Numbered from the stretch's first letter, positions 36,871 through 46,143 are shown. The stretch is 64,000 nt of DNA from Moorella sp. Hama-1 (GCF_023734095.1 NZ_AP024620.1:1546501-1610500); one strand, 5' to 3'. Notes: generated by a model not told the origin, from the letters alone. Numbers and translations are program-made.

Positions 36871-38043
36871 TTAATAAACCCCGTATTCCCTTGCCGCTTC
36901 GAGCATCGCCATGATGTTTTCCCGCTTAGCATCACCCAGAACCACCCCACCCGGCGCAAGGACAAAACCACCGTCACAGGCCAGTTCATCAATAGCCTGC
37001 TTGACACAATCCTTTACCTGTTGCGGCGTGCCATAAGTGAGGAGCGTGGTGGGAACACCGCCCCACAGGCAGAACCTCCCGCCGAGAATTTTCTTCGCTT
37101 TTTGGGCATCAGTATTATCAATGGCAAAGACGATACTTTTTTCGGGTAGCTCGGCTATCTTCTCCAGGTACGGCGTCCAGTCTCCTTCGGCGAAGAAGAA
37201 GGTCCTCTTTCCCTGCGCCCAGAGGCCCTCGATAACCGCTTTCCAGGACGGCCAGTAGAATTTTTCCCACTGTCCCATGCTCAGGAACGGGTACGCCCCG
37301 CGATGCAGGGGGGCAAAACAGGGCAGGGACGTATCGCCTGCTGCAGTAATCTTGCCATAGGCGATATTATGGGGTACAATCGCCTCGCAGGCGGCTAAAA
37401 CCTTGTCGGGCCGCCGGCGAAGGTCCAACAAAATCCCCTTCATCCCCCGCAAGGCATCCCCCAGGGTATCAAACGGGGCTTTGGTCATCCCCGTCCCATA
37501 GGGTACTACGCCATATTCTTTTGCCAGTTTTTCACCTTTTATAGCCGCGTTGGCATTGGCCATGGCAAATCCCGCGGCGCTCTTAATTAATGCCACCGTA
37601 GCCCGGTATGACCCCGGTTCGGCAAACTCCTCGTTGATCCGGGGTAAAAATTTATTGGCCAGCCATGCAGTAGGATTGGCGATAAAATCATCATAGTCTT
37701 CGGCCTTCATATACTCTCCTTCTACATACTGGTAACCAACGTTTGCTTCCAGCTGGAGGCCGGGGAACTTATAGTATTTGGAACCCATGGCATCATACAT
37801 GGGCGGCCACCATAATATGAGGAAGCCAAACATTATATCAAAATCAAGGTCTTTAACAATATCGCAGATAATTTCTGTTTCTTTATCGAAATTATAATAC
37901 GCTTCTTGAATAGTGCTATCTGTGTACTTAACCACCCATTCGCTCAGTGGAAAAACAACCGGAACCTTGTCAGGCTTGCCGCATTCCATAGCTATAGAGT
38001 AACGCTTAAACCGTTCCTGATAGAGCTTTTCCTTATTACTCAT
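36871..38043 (-). CDS. UroD-family corrinoid-dependent methyltransferase (first)
   Basis: This 390-residue relative of MtvB/OdmB-type methyltransferases would demethylate a methoxylated or methylated substrate onto the corrinoid protein encoded downstream. Key stretches are FAPLHRGAYPFLS (about 265-277), FFFAEGDWTPYLE and GGVPTTLLTYGTPQQVK, shared with the second copy. The ATG at 38043 follows GGAGGAATAAGGGTAT. Gene order is pterin methyltransferase, this gene, small protein, corrinoid protein, which resembles three-component O-demethylases. The substrate cannot be deduced. Confidence 0.9.
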   Translation of the reverse strand: MSNKEKLYQERFKRYSIAMECGKPDKVPVVFPLSEWVVKYTDSTIQEAYYNFDKETEIICDIVKDLDFDIMFGFLILWWPPMYDAMGSKYYKFPGLQLEANVGYQYVEGEYMKAEDYDDFIANPTAWLANKFLPRINEEFAEPGSYRATVALIKSAAGFAMANANAAIKGEKLAKEYGVVPYGTGMTKAPFDTLGDALRGMKGILLDLRRRPDKVLAACEAIVPHNIAYGKITAAGDTSLPCFAPLHRGAYPFLSMGQWEKFYWPSWKAVIEGLWAQGKRTFFFAEGDWTPYLEKIAELPEKSIVFAIDNTDAQKAKKILGGRFCLWGGVPTTLLTYGTPQQVKDCVKQAIDELACDGGFVLAPGGVVLGDAKRENIMAMLEAAREYGVY

Positions 38044-38193
38044 ATACCCTTATTCCTCCTTCTGCTTATGTGATTCTTCAAATGATGCACTACATCAGGT
38101 CCCTCTTTCATTTCTTCTTACTCAACCGTACTACTCCACCCCCTTTAAATTTGGAAATCGTAGCTTACCTGGAGAAATAGCGGAAGTATTACT

Positions 38194-38991
38194 TTAATCC
38201 TCTAACAAATCTTGGCGATACGCCTTTAAAAAGTTCTTCCCGAAACGGTCGTTACCCAGCAATAAATCGGCGGTGGTGACCGCGGTCATGATTTTCCGGT
38301 CCAAGGGGTCGAGGATGGCCGCGTCCATGCCGCTCGCCATACAAATTGTCAGGAAATACCTGTTAATGAGCTTCCTCTTCGGCATGTTATATGAAATATT
38401 GCTTAAGCCAGATACCGTTTTGACGTTGAACAATCGTTTGATATCCGTGAGGCACTGGAAAAACATCGTTGCATGAGTATGGTTAACAGCCAGGGGAAGA
38501 ACTAGGGGATCGATATACACCTTGTCCAAATCATAGTTTTCTTGCCGTAGGGTTTCTAGCAAACGCTCGGTTATTTTAAGCCTTTCTGCAGCGGTTTTCG
38601 GGATGCCGTTGTCGTCCACCGTCAGGCCGATTACCGGGCACTGGTATTCGAGCACAAAGGGCAGCACCTCCTCCAAGCGCTTTTTTTCCATAGAAATGGA
38701 GTTGATTATCACCTTGCTCTTATCGCCCTTGACAGTCTCCAGGCCCTTTTTTATTGCCTCCCCTTCTGTGCTATCAAGGCATAGGGGCACATTGGTTACC
38801 TCTTGCACTGTACGCACAAGCCACTCCATATCAGCCACTTCGTTACACTGTGCCGTGTTCAAATCCAAGTAGTCAGCTCCTGCCGCCACTTGCCTGAGTG
38901 CCAGGTCTTGAATAGCCGCGACATCTTTATCATTAATGATTTGGCGTATACCGGGAATCGCGCTATTAAGCTTTTCGCCGATTATTAACAT
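38194..38991 (-). CDS. Methylcorrinoid:tetrahydrofolate methyltransferase (pterin-binding, MtvA/AcsE-like)
   Basis: This 265-residue pterin-binding TIM-barrel protein has IIGEKLNSAIPG at the N-terminus, DYLDLNTAQ (about 40-48), PLCLDSTE (about 69-76), VIINSIS (about 94-100), VIGLTVDDNGIP and SNISYNMPKR. These match the tetrahydrofolate-binding methyltransferases of acetogenic O-demethylation and of the acetyl-CoA pathway. It would pass the methyl group from the corrinoid protein to tetrahydrofolate. It is the first gene of the cluster. The ATG at 38991 follows GGGGGG. The gap of 150 bases to the next gene holds no clear terminator. Confidence 0.92.
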   Translation of the reverse strand: MLIIGEKLNSAIPGIRQIINDKDVAAIQDLALRQVAAGADYLDLNTAQCNEVADMEWLVRTVQEVTNVPLCLDSTEGEAIKKGLETVKGDKSKVIINSISMEKKRLEEVLPFVLEYQCPVIGLTVDDNGIPKTAAERLKITERLLETLRQENYDLDKVYIDPLVLPLAVNHTHATMFFQCLTDIKRLFNVKTVSGLSNISYNMPKRKLINRYFLTICMASGMDAAILDPLDRKIMTAVTTADLLLGNDRFGKNFLKAYRQDLLED

Positions 38992-39139
38992 TTACTTTAA
39001 CCCCCCATCATTTCAATTCAATATAATTAATAGAAGTAATATACAACTTCATATAAAAACCTCATCCTCCAGTTTCGGTTTAAAATTCATGCCTTTCTCA
39101 TCTACCCCTTGAAAAATATTTTTACTTACCTTGTCTTCC

Positions 39140-39171
39140 TGTCTATACATATATTCGACGTTAGATAGACA
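39140..39171. promoter_or_regulatory. Inverted repeat upstream of the methyltransferase cluster
   Basis: TGTCTAT at 39140-39146 and ATAGACA at 39165-39171 form perfect 7-base half-sites with an 18-base centre, about 150 bases before the pterin methyltransferase gene. It could be an operator for one of the two GntR regulators or for another activator. No sigma-54 promoter was found near it. Confidence 0.45.
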
Positions 39172-39229
39172 ATGCCTTCTAAATTACAAGCTACTATTAA
39201 AATTTTTCTTTTCCTTAGTGTAGTCCTAG

Positions 39230-39345
39230 CCTGAGAAAAACGCCGTTTACCATTTTCATCCTTCTGCTGGTGCCGCCTGGGCGGCATGGGCGTCTACTCT
39301 AATTTCCATAAAGACGGAAAGCAAAACAGAAGACTCACCCTCAGG
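39230..39345. other. Candidate structured RNA (nested inverted repeats) in the methyltransferase leader region
   Basis: Nested pairings frame a 116-base segment: CCTGAG/CTCAGG (39230-39235 with 39340-39345), CTTCTG/CAGAAG (39261-39266 with 39327-39332), TGCCGCC/GGCGGCA (39271-39286) and TTTCC/GGAAA (39303-39320). Two hairpins inside a double outer stem look like a multi-branch RNA. It matches no riboswitch class I know. On the minus strand it would be a leader of the methyltransferase operon; on the plus strand a free-standing RNA. Confidence 0.4.
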
Positions 39346-39405
39346 ACCTTTTTCTATACTATCCCTTTGCAAATATTTAATTTTAACCCGTAACAAATAT
39401 TTCCT

Positions 39406-39435
39406 GAAAAAAATAATCCGGGGTTCGCACCCCGG
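39406..39435 (-). terminator. Terminator of spoIVA
   Basis: On the minus strand CCGGGG-TGCGAA-CCCCGG is followed by ATTATTTTTTT, 14 bases after the spoIVA stop. Confidence 0.92.
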
Positions 39436-39449
39436 CCGTTTATTGTAAC

Positions 39450-40928
39450 CTAAATGATGATGCAGATCAGCCCGCCGCCACCGTCATTGACGATGCGTTC
39501 CACCGTCTCCTGAAGCTTCACCTGGGCATTTTCCGGCATGCGGTAGAGCTTGCTCTGGATGCCTTCCCGGACCAGGTCGCTCAGGGACTTACCAAAGACA
39601 TTGGTCTGCCAGATCTTCTGGGGATTATCCTCAAACTCTTCCATGATATACTTGACCAGGTCCTCGCACTGCTTCTCGGTGCCGATAAGGGGCGTTACCT
39701 CGGTGGTGATGTCGGCGCGGATGAAGTGGTAGGACGGCGCCGTGGCCTTGAGCCTTACCCCGGAGCGGCCGCCCTGTTTGATAAGTTCCGGCTCCGCCAG
39801 CTCCATTTCCTCTTCGGTGGGCGTCACTACGCCGTAGCCGGTGTTGCGGACCTCCTGGATACCGTAGGCGATCTTATCCCATTCCTTCTTAATGCCCGCC
39901 AGTTCCCGGATCCAGCGCACGAGGTCCTGGTCGCCGCTGATGTCCAGGCCGCTGAGCTCGCGTAAAACCTGGTGGAAAAGGCCTTCCCTGGTGCCCATAT
40001 CGATATGGGCCGTACCGGTACCCAGGTCCATATCCTTCAGGGCGACGCGGGAGACATATTCGTTTTCGCCCAGCTTTTCAATGGCGTTGTTGATATCCCG
40101 CAGGCGCCGGACCTCGCCTACGGCCTCCCGGACGGCATTTTCCAGCTGCTGCCGCAGCCAATGGTCGTTTTCTAATTCGTCTACCCAGCGGGGCAGGTTG
40201 ACGTTAACCTCGGCCACCGGGAATTCGTAGAGGGCCTCCTCCATGATATGGAGGATGTCGTCTTCCGTTAAGTTCAGGCAATCTACCGGCAGCACCGGCA
40301 CATCGTAGGCCCCTTCCAGCTCGCCGGCCAGGGCAATGGTCTCCTCGGCCAGGGGATGCCGGGAGTTGAGCAAAATAACGAAGGGTTTACCTAGCTCTTT
40401 GAGTTCCCAGACGACCCGTTCTTCAGCATCGATATAATCCTGGCGCGGTATCTCGGTAATACTGCCATCAGTGGTTACCACGATGCCAATGGTGGCGTGA
40501 TCGGTAATGACCTTGCGGGTCCCCGTCTCGGCAGCTTCCTGAAAGGGGACCGGGTTCTCAAACCAGGGGGTCCGCACCATCCGGGGCCCTTCGGCGTCCT
40601 CATAGCCCTGGGCCCCCGGTACAGTGTAGCCGACACAATCCACCAGCCGCACCCGCATCTTTAGCCCCTCACGGATGGCGATCTCCACCGCTTCATTGGG
40701 AATAAACTTTGGTTCCGTAGTCATAATCAGGCGACCGGCGCCGCTCTGGGGCAATTCGTCCCTGGCCCGGTCCCGATCGTTGGGGTTTTTGATATTCGGC
40801 AATACCAGCTTTTCCATGAACTGCGTGATGAAGGTTGATTTGCCGCTGCGTACCGGCCCCATGACACCGAGATAAATATCGCCACCGGTACGTTCGGTTA
40901 TGTCCCGGAAAATGTCCCGTTTTTCCAC
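39450..40928 (-). CDS. spoIVA: Stage IV sporulation protein A (spore coat morphogenetic ATPase)
   Basis: SpoIVA polymerises with ATP hydrolysis around the forespore and forms the base layer of the coat. The protein starts at the GTG at 40928 (MEKRDIFRDITERTGGDIYL when read with Met), giving 492 residues, the same length as in Bacillus subtilis. Walker A is GPVRSGKST (24-32). VRLVDCVGYTVPGAQGYEDA and ILLNSRHPL follow. GGAGGGAGAATACGG precedes the GTG, whereas the upstream ATG or alternative starts lack support. It is transcribed alone, from a sigma-E-like promoter to a strong terminator. Confidence 0.96.
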   Translation of the reverse strand: MEKRDIFRDITERTGGDIYLGVMGPVRSGKSTFITQFMEKLVLPNIKNPNDRDRARDELPQSGAGRLIMTTEPKFIPNEAVEIAIREGLKMRVRLVDCVGYTVPGAQGYEDAEGPRMVRTPWFENPVPFQEAAETGTRKVITDHATIGIVVTTDGSITEIPRQDYIDAEERVVWELKELGKPFVILLNSRHPLAEETIALAGELEGAYDVPVLPVDCLNLTEDDILHIMEEALYEFPVAEVNVNLPRWVDELENDHWLRQQLENAVREAVGEVRRLRDINNAIEKLGENEYVSRVALKDMDLGTGTAHIDMGTREGLFHQVLRELSGLDISGDQDLVRWIRELAGIKKEWDKIAYGIQEVRNTGYGVVTPTEEEMELAEPELIKQGGRSGVRLKATAPSYHFIRADITTEVTPLIGTEKQCEDLVKYIMEEFEDNPQKIWQTNVFGKSLSDLVREGIQSKLYRMPENAQVKLQETVERIVNDGGGGLICIII

Positions 40929-40996
40929 CCCGTATTCTCCCTCCCCAGACCTGAATTTTTCCGTCCGCATGGCTACTGGCATGTTTTAACAGTACA

Positions 40997-41025
40997 TTTA
41001 TATGAGTCAACCATAAAAATATAAC
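40997..41025 (-). promoter_or_regulatory. Sigma-E-like promoter of spoIVA
   Basis: On the minus strand GTTATATT (41018-41025), a 13-base spacer and CATATAAA (40997-41004) resemble the mother-cell sigma-E consensus (GTCATATT and CATACAAT). spoIVA is sigma-E dependent in Bacillus, so the position and match fit. Confidence 0.6.
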
Positions 41026-41136
41026 CCGGAAAAAATTTTTTAGGACAACCCCTGTAGTAGTCTCCATATTAAAAGGGTCAGTTAAGTAAATATTCCTCAT
41101 GGTTAAACCTCTTAAGAATCTATGCAGGTTGAACCA

Positions 41137-41166
41137 CGAAAAGAACCCGCCGGCAAAAGGCGGGTT
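41137..41166 (-). terminator. Terminator of the der-plsY-gpsA unit
   Basis: On the minus strand AACCCGCC-TTTTGCC-GGCGGGTT (41144-41166) is followed by CTTTTC, about 80 bases after the gpsA stop. Confidence 0.85.
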
Positions 41167-41247
41167 ACAATATAGTTTAAGGAAAGATTAGGACGGGAAT
41201 TGCACCTACCTGCAATGGAGATAAGGCAGGTTACACAGGCACCGGTT

Positions 41248-42255
41248 TTACCAGTCGCCTGTTTCTACCTCATGAGTCCGGGGCCGTTCCATCAGGGCGG
41301 CCACGCAGTCGCCGACTGGTTTGCCTTGATAGAGGACCTGATAAATCTCCTCAGTAATGGGCATGCGGATGTTATACTGGCGGGCCAGTTCCCGGGCCGC
41401 GGCCGTAGTCCGGACACCCTCCACCACCATGCCTACCGCCGCCAGGACTTCCTCCAGGGCCTGACCCTGCCCCAGGAGGATCCCGGCACGGCGATTGCGG
41501 CTGTACATAGAGGTGCAGGTGACAATCAAATCGCCGATGCCGCTGAGGCCGGCGAAGGTCAGGATTTTGCCGCCCAGGGCCACCCCCAGGCGGGCGATCT
41601 CCGCCATCCCCCTGGTCATAAGGGCGGCGCGAGCATTATCTCCCAGTCCCAGGCCGTCGGCCATTCCCGTAGCTAGGGCAATGATGTTCTTCAATGCCCC
41701 GCCGAACTCCACGCCGGTAATATCCGGGTTGGTGTAAACGCGAAAAGTAGGGTCCATAAAAACGTCCTGGACGTACTCGGCCGCTTCCCGATCGGCGGCG
41801 GCCACCACGACGGTGGTGGGCAGGCCGCGCCCCACTTCCTCGGCATGGCTGGGGCCGGATAATACCACCACCCTGTCCAGGCCCTCTTCAGCCAGAACTA
41901 TCGATAAACGCTTTTTCGTCTCCAGCTCCAGGCCCTTGGCGGTATTGACGATAATTACCTCCGGAGGTAAAAGGGGCCTTAGTTCCCGGGCCATTAACCG
42001 GACGGCGTGGGAAGGAACGCTGAGCACCACCAGACCTACCTCCCTGACAGCCACCGCTAGATCAGCCGTAGGCGTAATCGTTGCCGGCAAGCCCACCTCC
42101 GGCAAATAGGCCCTGTTTTCCCTCCGTTCCTTTAAAGCGGTCACTTGTTCCGGCCGCCGCGCCCAGAGATTAACATGCATACCCTTACGCGCCAGCAAGA
42201 TGGCCAGGGCCGTCCCCCAGCTACCGGCACCGACAACGGCTACACGCTCCTGCAC
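41248..42255 (-). CDS. gpsA: Glycerol-3-phosphate dehydrogenase [NAD(P)+]
   Basis: This 335-residue enzyme makes sn-glycerol-3-phosphate for phospholipid synthesis. The Rossmann motif VVGAGSWGTALA (about 7-18), VLSGPSHAEEV (about 135-145), the catalytic-lysine region GGALKNIIALATGMADGLGLG and the C-terminal LxxxKPV segment are present. The GTG at 42255 directly follows the TAA of plsY, behind GGAGCGGAG. The product feeds PlsY, encoded just before it. Confidence 0.95.
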   Translation of the reverse strand: MQERVAVVGAGSWGTALAILLARKGMHVNLWARRPEQVTALKERRENRAYLPEVGLPATITPTADLAVAVREVGLVVLSVPSHAVRLMARELRPLLPPEVIIVNTAKGLELETKKRLSIVLAEEGLDRVVVLSGPSHAEEVGRGLPTTVVVAAADREAAEYVQDVFMDPTFRVYTNPDITGVEFGGALKNIIALATGMADGLGLGDNARAALMTRGMAEIARLGVALGGKILTFAGLSGIGDLIVTCTSMYSRNRRAGILLGQGQALEEVLAAVGMVVEGVRTTAAARELARQYNIRMPITEEIYQVLYQGKPVGDCVAALMERPRTHEVETGDW

Positions 42256-42840
42256 TTAGCTCCGCTCCCCCAGTTTATGTTCTGTACCGGCCAGCAGGCG
42301 TTCAATATTGGGCCGGTGGCGGTATATTACCAGGGCTGCCCCGGCAAAGGTAAAAAGGATATAGGGCCAGGGACGGTGAAAGTAAATGACCAGGAAAGGA
42401 GCAATAGCCGCGGCTACAATAGACCCCAGGGAAATATAACGGGAAAAGATCACCACAACTAGCCAGATTAAGAGGGCCCAGAGGGCCGCCAGGGGAGCCA
42501 TGGCCAGTAAAGCCCCGGCAGTGGTGGCTACACCGCGACCTCCCTGAAAGCCCAGGAAAATAGACCAGTTATGGCCGACAATGGCCAGCATGGCCGCCAG
42601 GATGGCCAGCCCGGGACCGCCAAAGGCCTGGCCCAGCCATACAGCCACCACTCCTTTAAAGGCGTCCACCCCCAGGACCACCAGGCCGGGAATAGTGCCC
42701 ATGGTTCGCAGGGTATTGGTAGCCCCGACATTACCGCTGCCCCGCCGCCGGATATCAAAACCGTAAATATAGCGCCCAACGACATAGGCGGTGGGAATGG
42801 ACCCTACCAGGTAGGCCAGCACCAGGGCCAGCAACCACAT
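42256..42840 (-). CDS. plsY: Glycerol-3-phosphate acyltransferase (acyl-phosphate dependent)
   Basis: This 194-residue integral membrane enzyme transfers an acyl group from acyl-phosphate to glycerol-3-phosphate. Three PlsY motifs are visible: GSIPTAYVVGR (about 12-22) with RRGSGNVGATNTLRT (about 32-46), VGHNWSIFLGFQGGRGVATT (about 94-113), and a C-terminal YRHRPNIERLLAGTE. About five membrane helices are predicted. The ATG at 42840 follows GGGAAAGT. It lies between der and gpsA, a common clostridial arrangement. Confidence 0.95.
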   Translation of the reverse strand: MWLLALVLAYLVGSIPTAYVVGRYIYGFDIRRRGSGNVGATNTLRTMGTIPGLVVLGVDAFKGVVAVWLGQAFGGPGLAILAAMLAIVGHNWSIFLGFQGGRGVATTAGALLAMAPLAALWALLIWLVVVIFSRYISLGSIVAAAIAPFLVIYFHRPWPYILFTFAGAALVIYRHRPNIERLLAGTEHKLGERS

Positions 42841-42861
42841 ACTTTCCCCTTCCTTTCCGGT

Positions 42862-44178
42862 TTAACGTTCCCTGCCACGCCGGAAGATTAAACGAATCGG
42901 TGTACCTGCAAAGCCAAAGGCCTGTCGTAACTGGTTTTCCAGGTAACGCTGGTAAGAGAAATGGACACCTTCGGGCCGGTTGGTAAAAAAGATAAAGGTC
43001 GGCGGTTTAACCTTTACCTGGGTGGCGTAGTAGATCTTTACCTCCTGGCCTTTAACCGCCGGTGGCGGTGTCAGGAGCACCGCCTCCCGGACGACGCTGT
43101 TTAGAGTTCCGGTAGCTATACGCCGGCTGGCCGCCTCGCCCACAGTATCGATAGTCGCCAGGACCTGGCTTACCCGCTGGCCCGTCAGGGCAGAGATAAA
43201 CAACACCGGTGCATAGGCCATAAAGGTGAGCTCCTGCTGCACTGCCTCCCGGTAGTGAGCCATTGTTTTATCATCCCTGGGCACCAGGTCCCACTTGTTC
43301 ACTATTATTATAGACGCCTTACCCTGCTCGTGACCATAACCGGCAATTTTTTTATCCTGTTCGGTAACACCCTCGGTGCCATCCAGGACGACCAGGACGA
43401 CGTCGGCCCGTTCTACGGCCCGCAGGGCCCGTAAAACGCTATAACGCTCTGTAGGCGCTGTAATCCGGCTCTTCCGGCGCATACCGGCAGTGTCAATAAG
43501 TATGTATTCCTTTGAACCACGGCGGATATAGGTGTCAATGGCATCCCTGGTCGTACCCGGCAGTTCGCTGACAATCACCCGTTCCTCCCCCAGGAGGCGG
43601 TTGACCAGGGATGATTTACCTACATTGGGCCGCCCGACCACTGCTACCTTCACGGCGTCCCCTTCTTCCCCAGCGGGGGTTTCAGGTAGCAACTCGATTA
43701 CCTTATCCAGGAGATCGCCGATATTCATCCCGTGGGCCGCCGAGATAGGCAAGGGATCACCTAATCCCAACCGGTAAAACTCGTGGGTCACGGTAGGGTC
43801 GCTGAAGTCTTCCACTTTATTGGCCACCAGGAGCACCGGCCGGTCGGAACGGCGTAAAAGGGCGGCTATCTCTTCGTCGTCGGCTGTTATCCCGGTACGG
43901 CTGTCTACCAGGAAGATTATAACGTCGGCTTCTTTGAGGGCCTGTTCTGCCTGGCTCCTTACCCTGGCTACCAGGGGGTCGTCCAGGCGGGCGGCTATAC
44001 CGCCGGTGTCCACCAGGGTAAACTGGCGGCCGCACCACTCCGCGTCCCGGTACAGGCGGTCCCTGGTAACCCCGGGGGTATCCTCGACAATGGCCACCCG
44101 GCCGCCAGTGATGCGGTTGAACAGGGTTGATTTGCCGACATTGGGCCGGCCGACGATGGCAACTACCGGTTTGGACAT
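42862..44178 (-). CDS. der: GTPase Der (EngA), ribosome biogenesis
   Basis: This 438-residue protein has two consecutive GTPase domains and a C-terminal KH-like domain, and it is needed for 50S ribosome assembly. G1 motifs are GRPNVGKST (about 8-16) and GRPNVGKSS (about 183-191). DTPG/DTAG switch motifs and NKVE / NKWD specificity motifs are present in each half. The ATG at 44178 follows GGAGGAAAGC, which is the end of a shortened dispersed repeat. Confidence 0.96.
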   Translation of the reverse strand: MSKPVVAIVGRPNVGKSTLFNRITGGRVAIVEDTPGVTRDRLYRDAEWCGRQFTLVDTGGIAARLDDPLVARVRSQAEQALKEADVIIFLVDSRTGITADDEEIAALLRRSDRPVLLVANKVEDFSDPTVTHEFYRLGLGDPLPISAAHGMNIGDLLDKVIELLPETPAGEEGDAVKVAVVGRPNVGKSSLVNRLLGEERVIVSELPGTTRDAIDTYIRRGSKEYILIDTAGMRRKSRITAPTERYSVLRALRAVERADVVLVVLDGTEGVTEQDKKIAGYGHEQGKASIIIVNKWDLVPRDDKTMAHYREAVQQELTFMAYAPVLFISALTGQRVSQVLATIDTVGEAASRRIATGTLNSVVREAVLLTPPPAVKGQEVKIYYATQVKVKPPTFIFFTNRPEGVHFSYQRYLENQLRQAFGFAGTPIRLIFRRGRER

Positions 44179-44181
44179 GCT

Positions 44182-44252
44182 TTCCTCCGAAATGAGATGT
44201 GTGACCGTTTGCTGGTGGAGTTTACCCCCATGAGGGGATCCTCCGAAATAAG
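44182..44252 (-). repeat. Dispersed leader repeat, internally deleted copy between der and the DUF512 gene
   Basis: Only both ends of module A remain: CTCCGAAATGAGATGTGTGA next to der and GGTGGAGTTTACCCCCATGAG followed by TCCTCCGAAAT near the DUF512 stop. The central hairpin and most CU-rich tracts are deleted, but the ribosome-binding end is kept. Confidence 0.75.
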
Positions 44253-45568
44253 CTGTGAACCAGCCCTTCTCCCGTCGTCGGGGCCACCCGGACGGTTATC
44301 CCCAGCTGCCGGGCTAAATCCTCCGGCGTCAAATCATCCAGGAAGACCGGGGTATCGCTCTTGAGCATGACATCCGGCAGGATAATCTCACCCTTCTTCT
44401 CCCGGGCCCAGGAAACAGCTTCCTCCAGGCCGGTCCGGAGATCCCGCCCGGTAAGGAGACCGGCTACCGTTACCTCCGGCCCGAAGAAACGGTTGGGGAT
44501 GGCGACTACCCTGGCCGCAAGGCCAGGGTTTTCCTGGGTAAGTCGTTGAACCAGCCCAGACAGGAGGGGGGCAGCCAGGGTACCGGTGGCGACAGCCACA
44601 CGGCGCGGCTGAGCCGGCGCCGGGCGGTTTTCTTTTAACGCTCCGGCGAATTCATCCAGAAAGAGGCGGGTAATGCCAATGCCGTTTTCTGTCTGGGGAA
44701 AGTCATCATAATAGCCGGCCGGGGGTAGGGGCAATCCGGCCAGCAGGTAGAGTTCGTCAGCCCCGTAGACCAGGCCCCGGCCATAACGCTGCCGGAAGTC
44801 CGCCTGCCAGGCAGCGATCCGGGTAACTATCTCCCGGGCCGCAACCGGTCCAACCCGCCGCAGGGGGAATAACTTCTCCCGTCCGGATGTCAAGCCTACC
44901 GGGACCACGGCGATGGATTGCACCGCCGGGAAAAGGCCGCTTAAATCTCTTATCGTCCGCGTCAGTTCCGGGCCGTCATTAAGCCCCGGGCAAAGGACAA
45001 TCTGGGTATGGACCTGGATGCCGGCCGCAGCCAGGCGCTGCAGCTGGTCCATAATGGCTCCGGCGCGATGGTTACCCAGGATCTGCTGCCGCAACTCCGG
45101 GTTGGTCGTATGGACAGATACATAGAGGGGGCTGAGGTGCCAGCGCCGGATATAATCCCAGTCCGCGGGTTGCAAATTAGTCAGGGTGATAAAGTTGCCG
45201 TGTAAAAAGGAGTAACGATAGTCATCGTCTTTGAGATAAAGACCCCGGCGTAGACCGGCCGGCATTTGGTCGACGAAGCAAAAGAGGCATTTGTTGGCGC
45301 AATGGCGCAGGCCGTCAAAGGTGGGGTTGGCAAACTCCAACCCCAGATCCTCACTATAATCTTTTTCAATATCCAGAAGCCAGGTTTCGCCAGCGGCCTT
45401 CTTTATCTCTACCTGAAGGTTTTCATCAGCACAGAGGTAACGGTAAGCAATAAGGTCGGGCACCGGCTCACCGTTAATGGCCACCACTTCATCGCCAGGG
45501 GCGATTCCCAGTTCAGCAGCAATACTGTCCGGCCGGACGGCAGTTATCACTGCCCGCGCATCGGGCAA
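44222..45568 (-). CDS. DUF512 family PDZ/radical SAM-like protein
   Basis: This 448-residue protein is of a conserved Firmicutes family of unknown exact function (TIGR03279-like). An N-terminal PDZ-like domain (about 5-65) is followed by [14 protein letters not shown] (about 91-104), whose three cysteines suit a [4Fe-4S] cluster of radical SAM type. The DUF512 domain follows, with [22 protein letters not shown] and a C-terminal VLPDVMLKS-like stretch. The start is a TTG at 45568 behind GGGAG. It precedes der in the same direction. Confidence 0.88.
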   Translation of the reverse strand: MPDARAVITAVRPDSIAAELGIAPGDEVVAINGEPVPDLIAYRYLCADENLQVEIKKAAGETWLLDIEKDYSEDLGLEFANPTFDGLRHCANKCLFCFVDQMPAGLRRGLYLKDDDYRYSFLHGNFITLTNLQPADWDYIRRWHLSPLYVSVHTTNPELRQQILGNHRAGAIMDQLQRLAAAGIQVHTQIVLCPGLNDGPELTRTIRDLSGLFPAVQSIAVVPVGLTSGREKLFPLRRVGPVAAREIVTRIAAWQADFRQRYGRGLVYGADELYLLAGLPLPPAGYYDDFPQTENGIGITRLFLDEFAGALKENRPAPAQPRRVAVATGTLAAPLLSGLVQRLTQENPGLAARVVAIPNRFFGPEVTVAGLLTGRDLRTGLEEAVSWAREKKGEIILPDVMLKSDTPVFLDDLTPEDLARQLGITVRVAPTTGEGLVHSLFRRIPSWG

Positions 45569-45631
45569 AAAACTCAGCTCCCTGCTAGTTCCATTGTTTC
45601 GCCCTAATTATCCAATATTTTACCCCGGCCG

Positions 45632-46141
45632 TCAAGTTTTTACCTGGAGCCGGGGCCTCAACCCGGAAGCAGGGGCCGGTTTTTTTAGCCCACCAGCCAT
45701 GCTCCTCCGGACCCCTTCTACCAAACCGGCCAGGGTTTGGTAGTCACGTCTAAGACTCCAGCACAATAACCACCGGCCCGGTGTTGCCAGGTGGCGGTAG
45801 CGCCGGCAGAAACCGCCTACCCGCCACGATAGGGAAACATGGCGGGAGACATCTAACCACACCACCTCCCCCTGTTCCCGCCCCATAATTGCCAGGAAAC
45901 TCGCCACCGCCAACCGGGCGGCTGCACCGTCATTACCCACGGCGGCAGTGTATATAGCCGCGCCGGTGCGATCCCGGCTCAGGTAGCGCAGGCCTCCCCG
46001 CCCTTCAGGAGCATCAAAATGGGGGAGTTTTTTTAATTGCCGCCAGTCCGGCAGTTGAGCGGGAGTAAGCCACCCCAAATGCAGGGCGGCGGCGATTACC
46101 CCGGCATGGGTGCCGTTAAAACAGGCGTAAACAACTATCAT
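45632..46141 (-). CDS. DUF3189 family protein (first copy)
   Basis: This 169-residue protein starts MIVVYACFNGTHAGVIAAAL and has LPHFDA, YLSRDRTGAAIYTAAVG and a C-terminal domain with VWLDVSRHVSLSWRVGGF. It matches the second copy at 46295-46801 along its length but is strongly diverged. The family function is unknown to me. A Cys/Ser followed by NGTH or GGTH/GGSH near the N-terminus looks like a phosphate- or metal-binding site. The ATG at 46141 follows GGGAGACCTGCA at the edge of a dispersed repeat. The neighbouring spoIIP hints at sporulation. Confidence 0.75.
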   Translation of the reverse strand: MIVVYACFNGTHAGVIAAALHLGWLTPAQLPDWRQLKKLPHFDAPEGRGGLRYLSRDRTGAAIYTAAVGNDGAAARLAVASFLAIMGREQGEVVWLDVSRHVSLSWRVGGFCRRYRHLATPGRWLLCWSLRRDYQTLAGLVEGVRRSMAGGLKKPAPASGLRPRLQVKT

Positions 46142-46143
46142 TG

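Noticed and set aside
39001-39100. Very short leader peptides before the pterin methyltransferase gene
   Set aside because: Frames of 12-14 codons follow a GGAGG near 39070, but the region is AT-rich, where such frames arise by chance, and nothing else supports them.
42571-42891. Frames opposite plsY, der, aroA and other genes on the plus strand between 39 and 64 kb
   Set aside because: These are antisense shadows of conserved minus-strand genes, with no separate promoter, ribosome binding site or domain.
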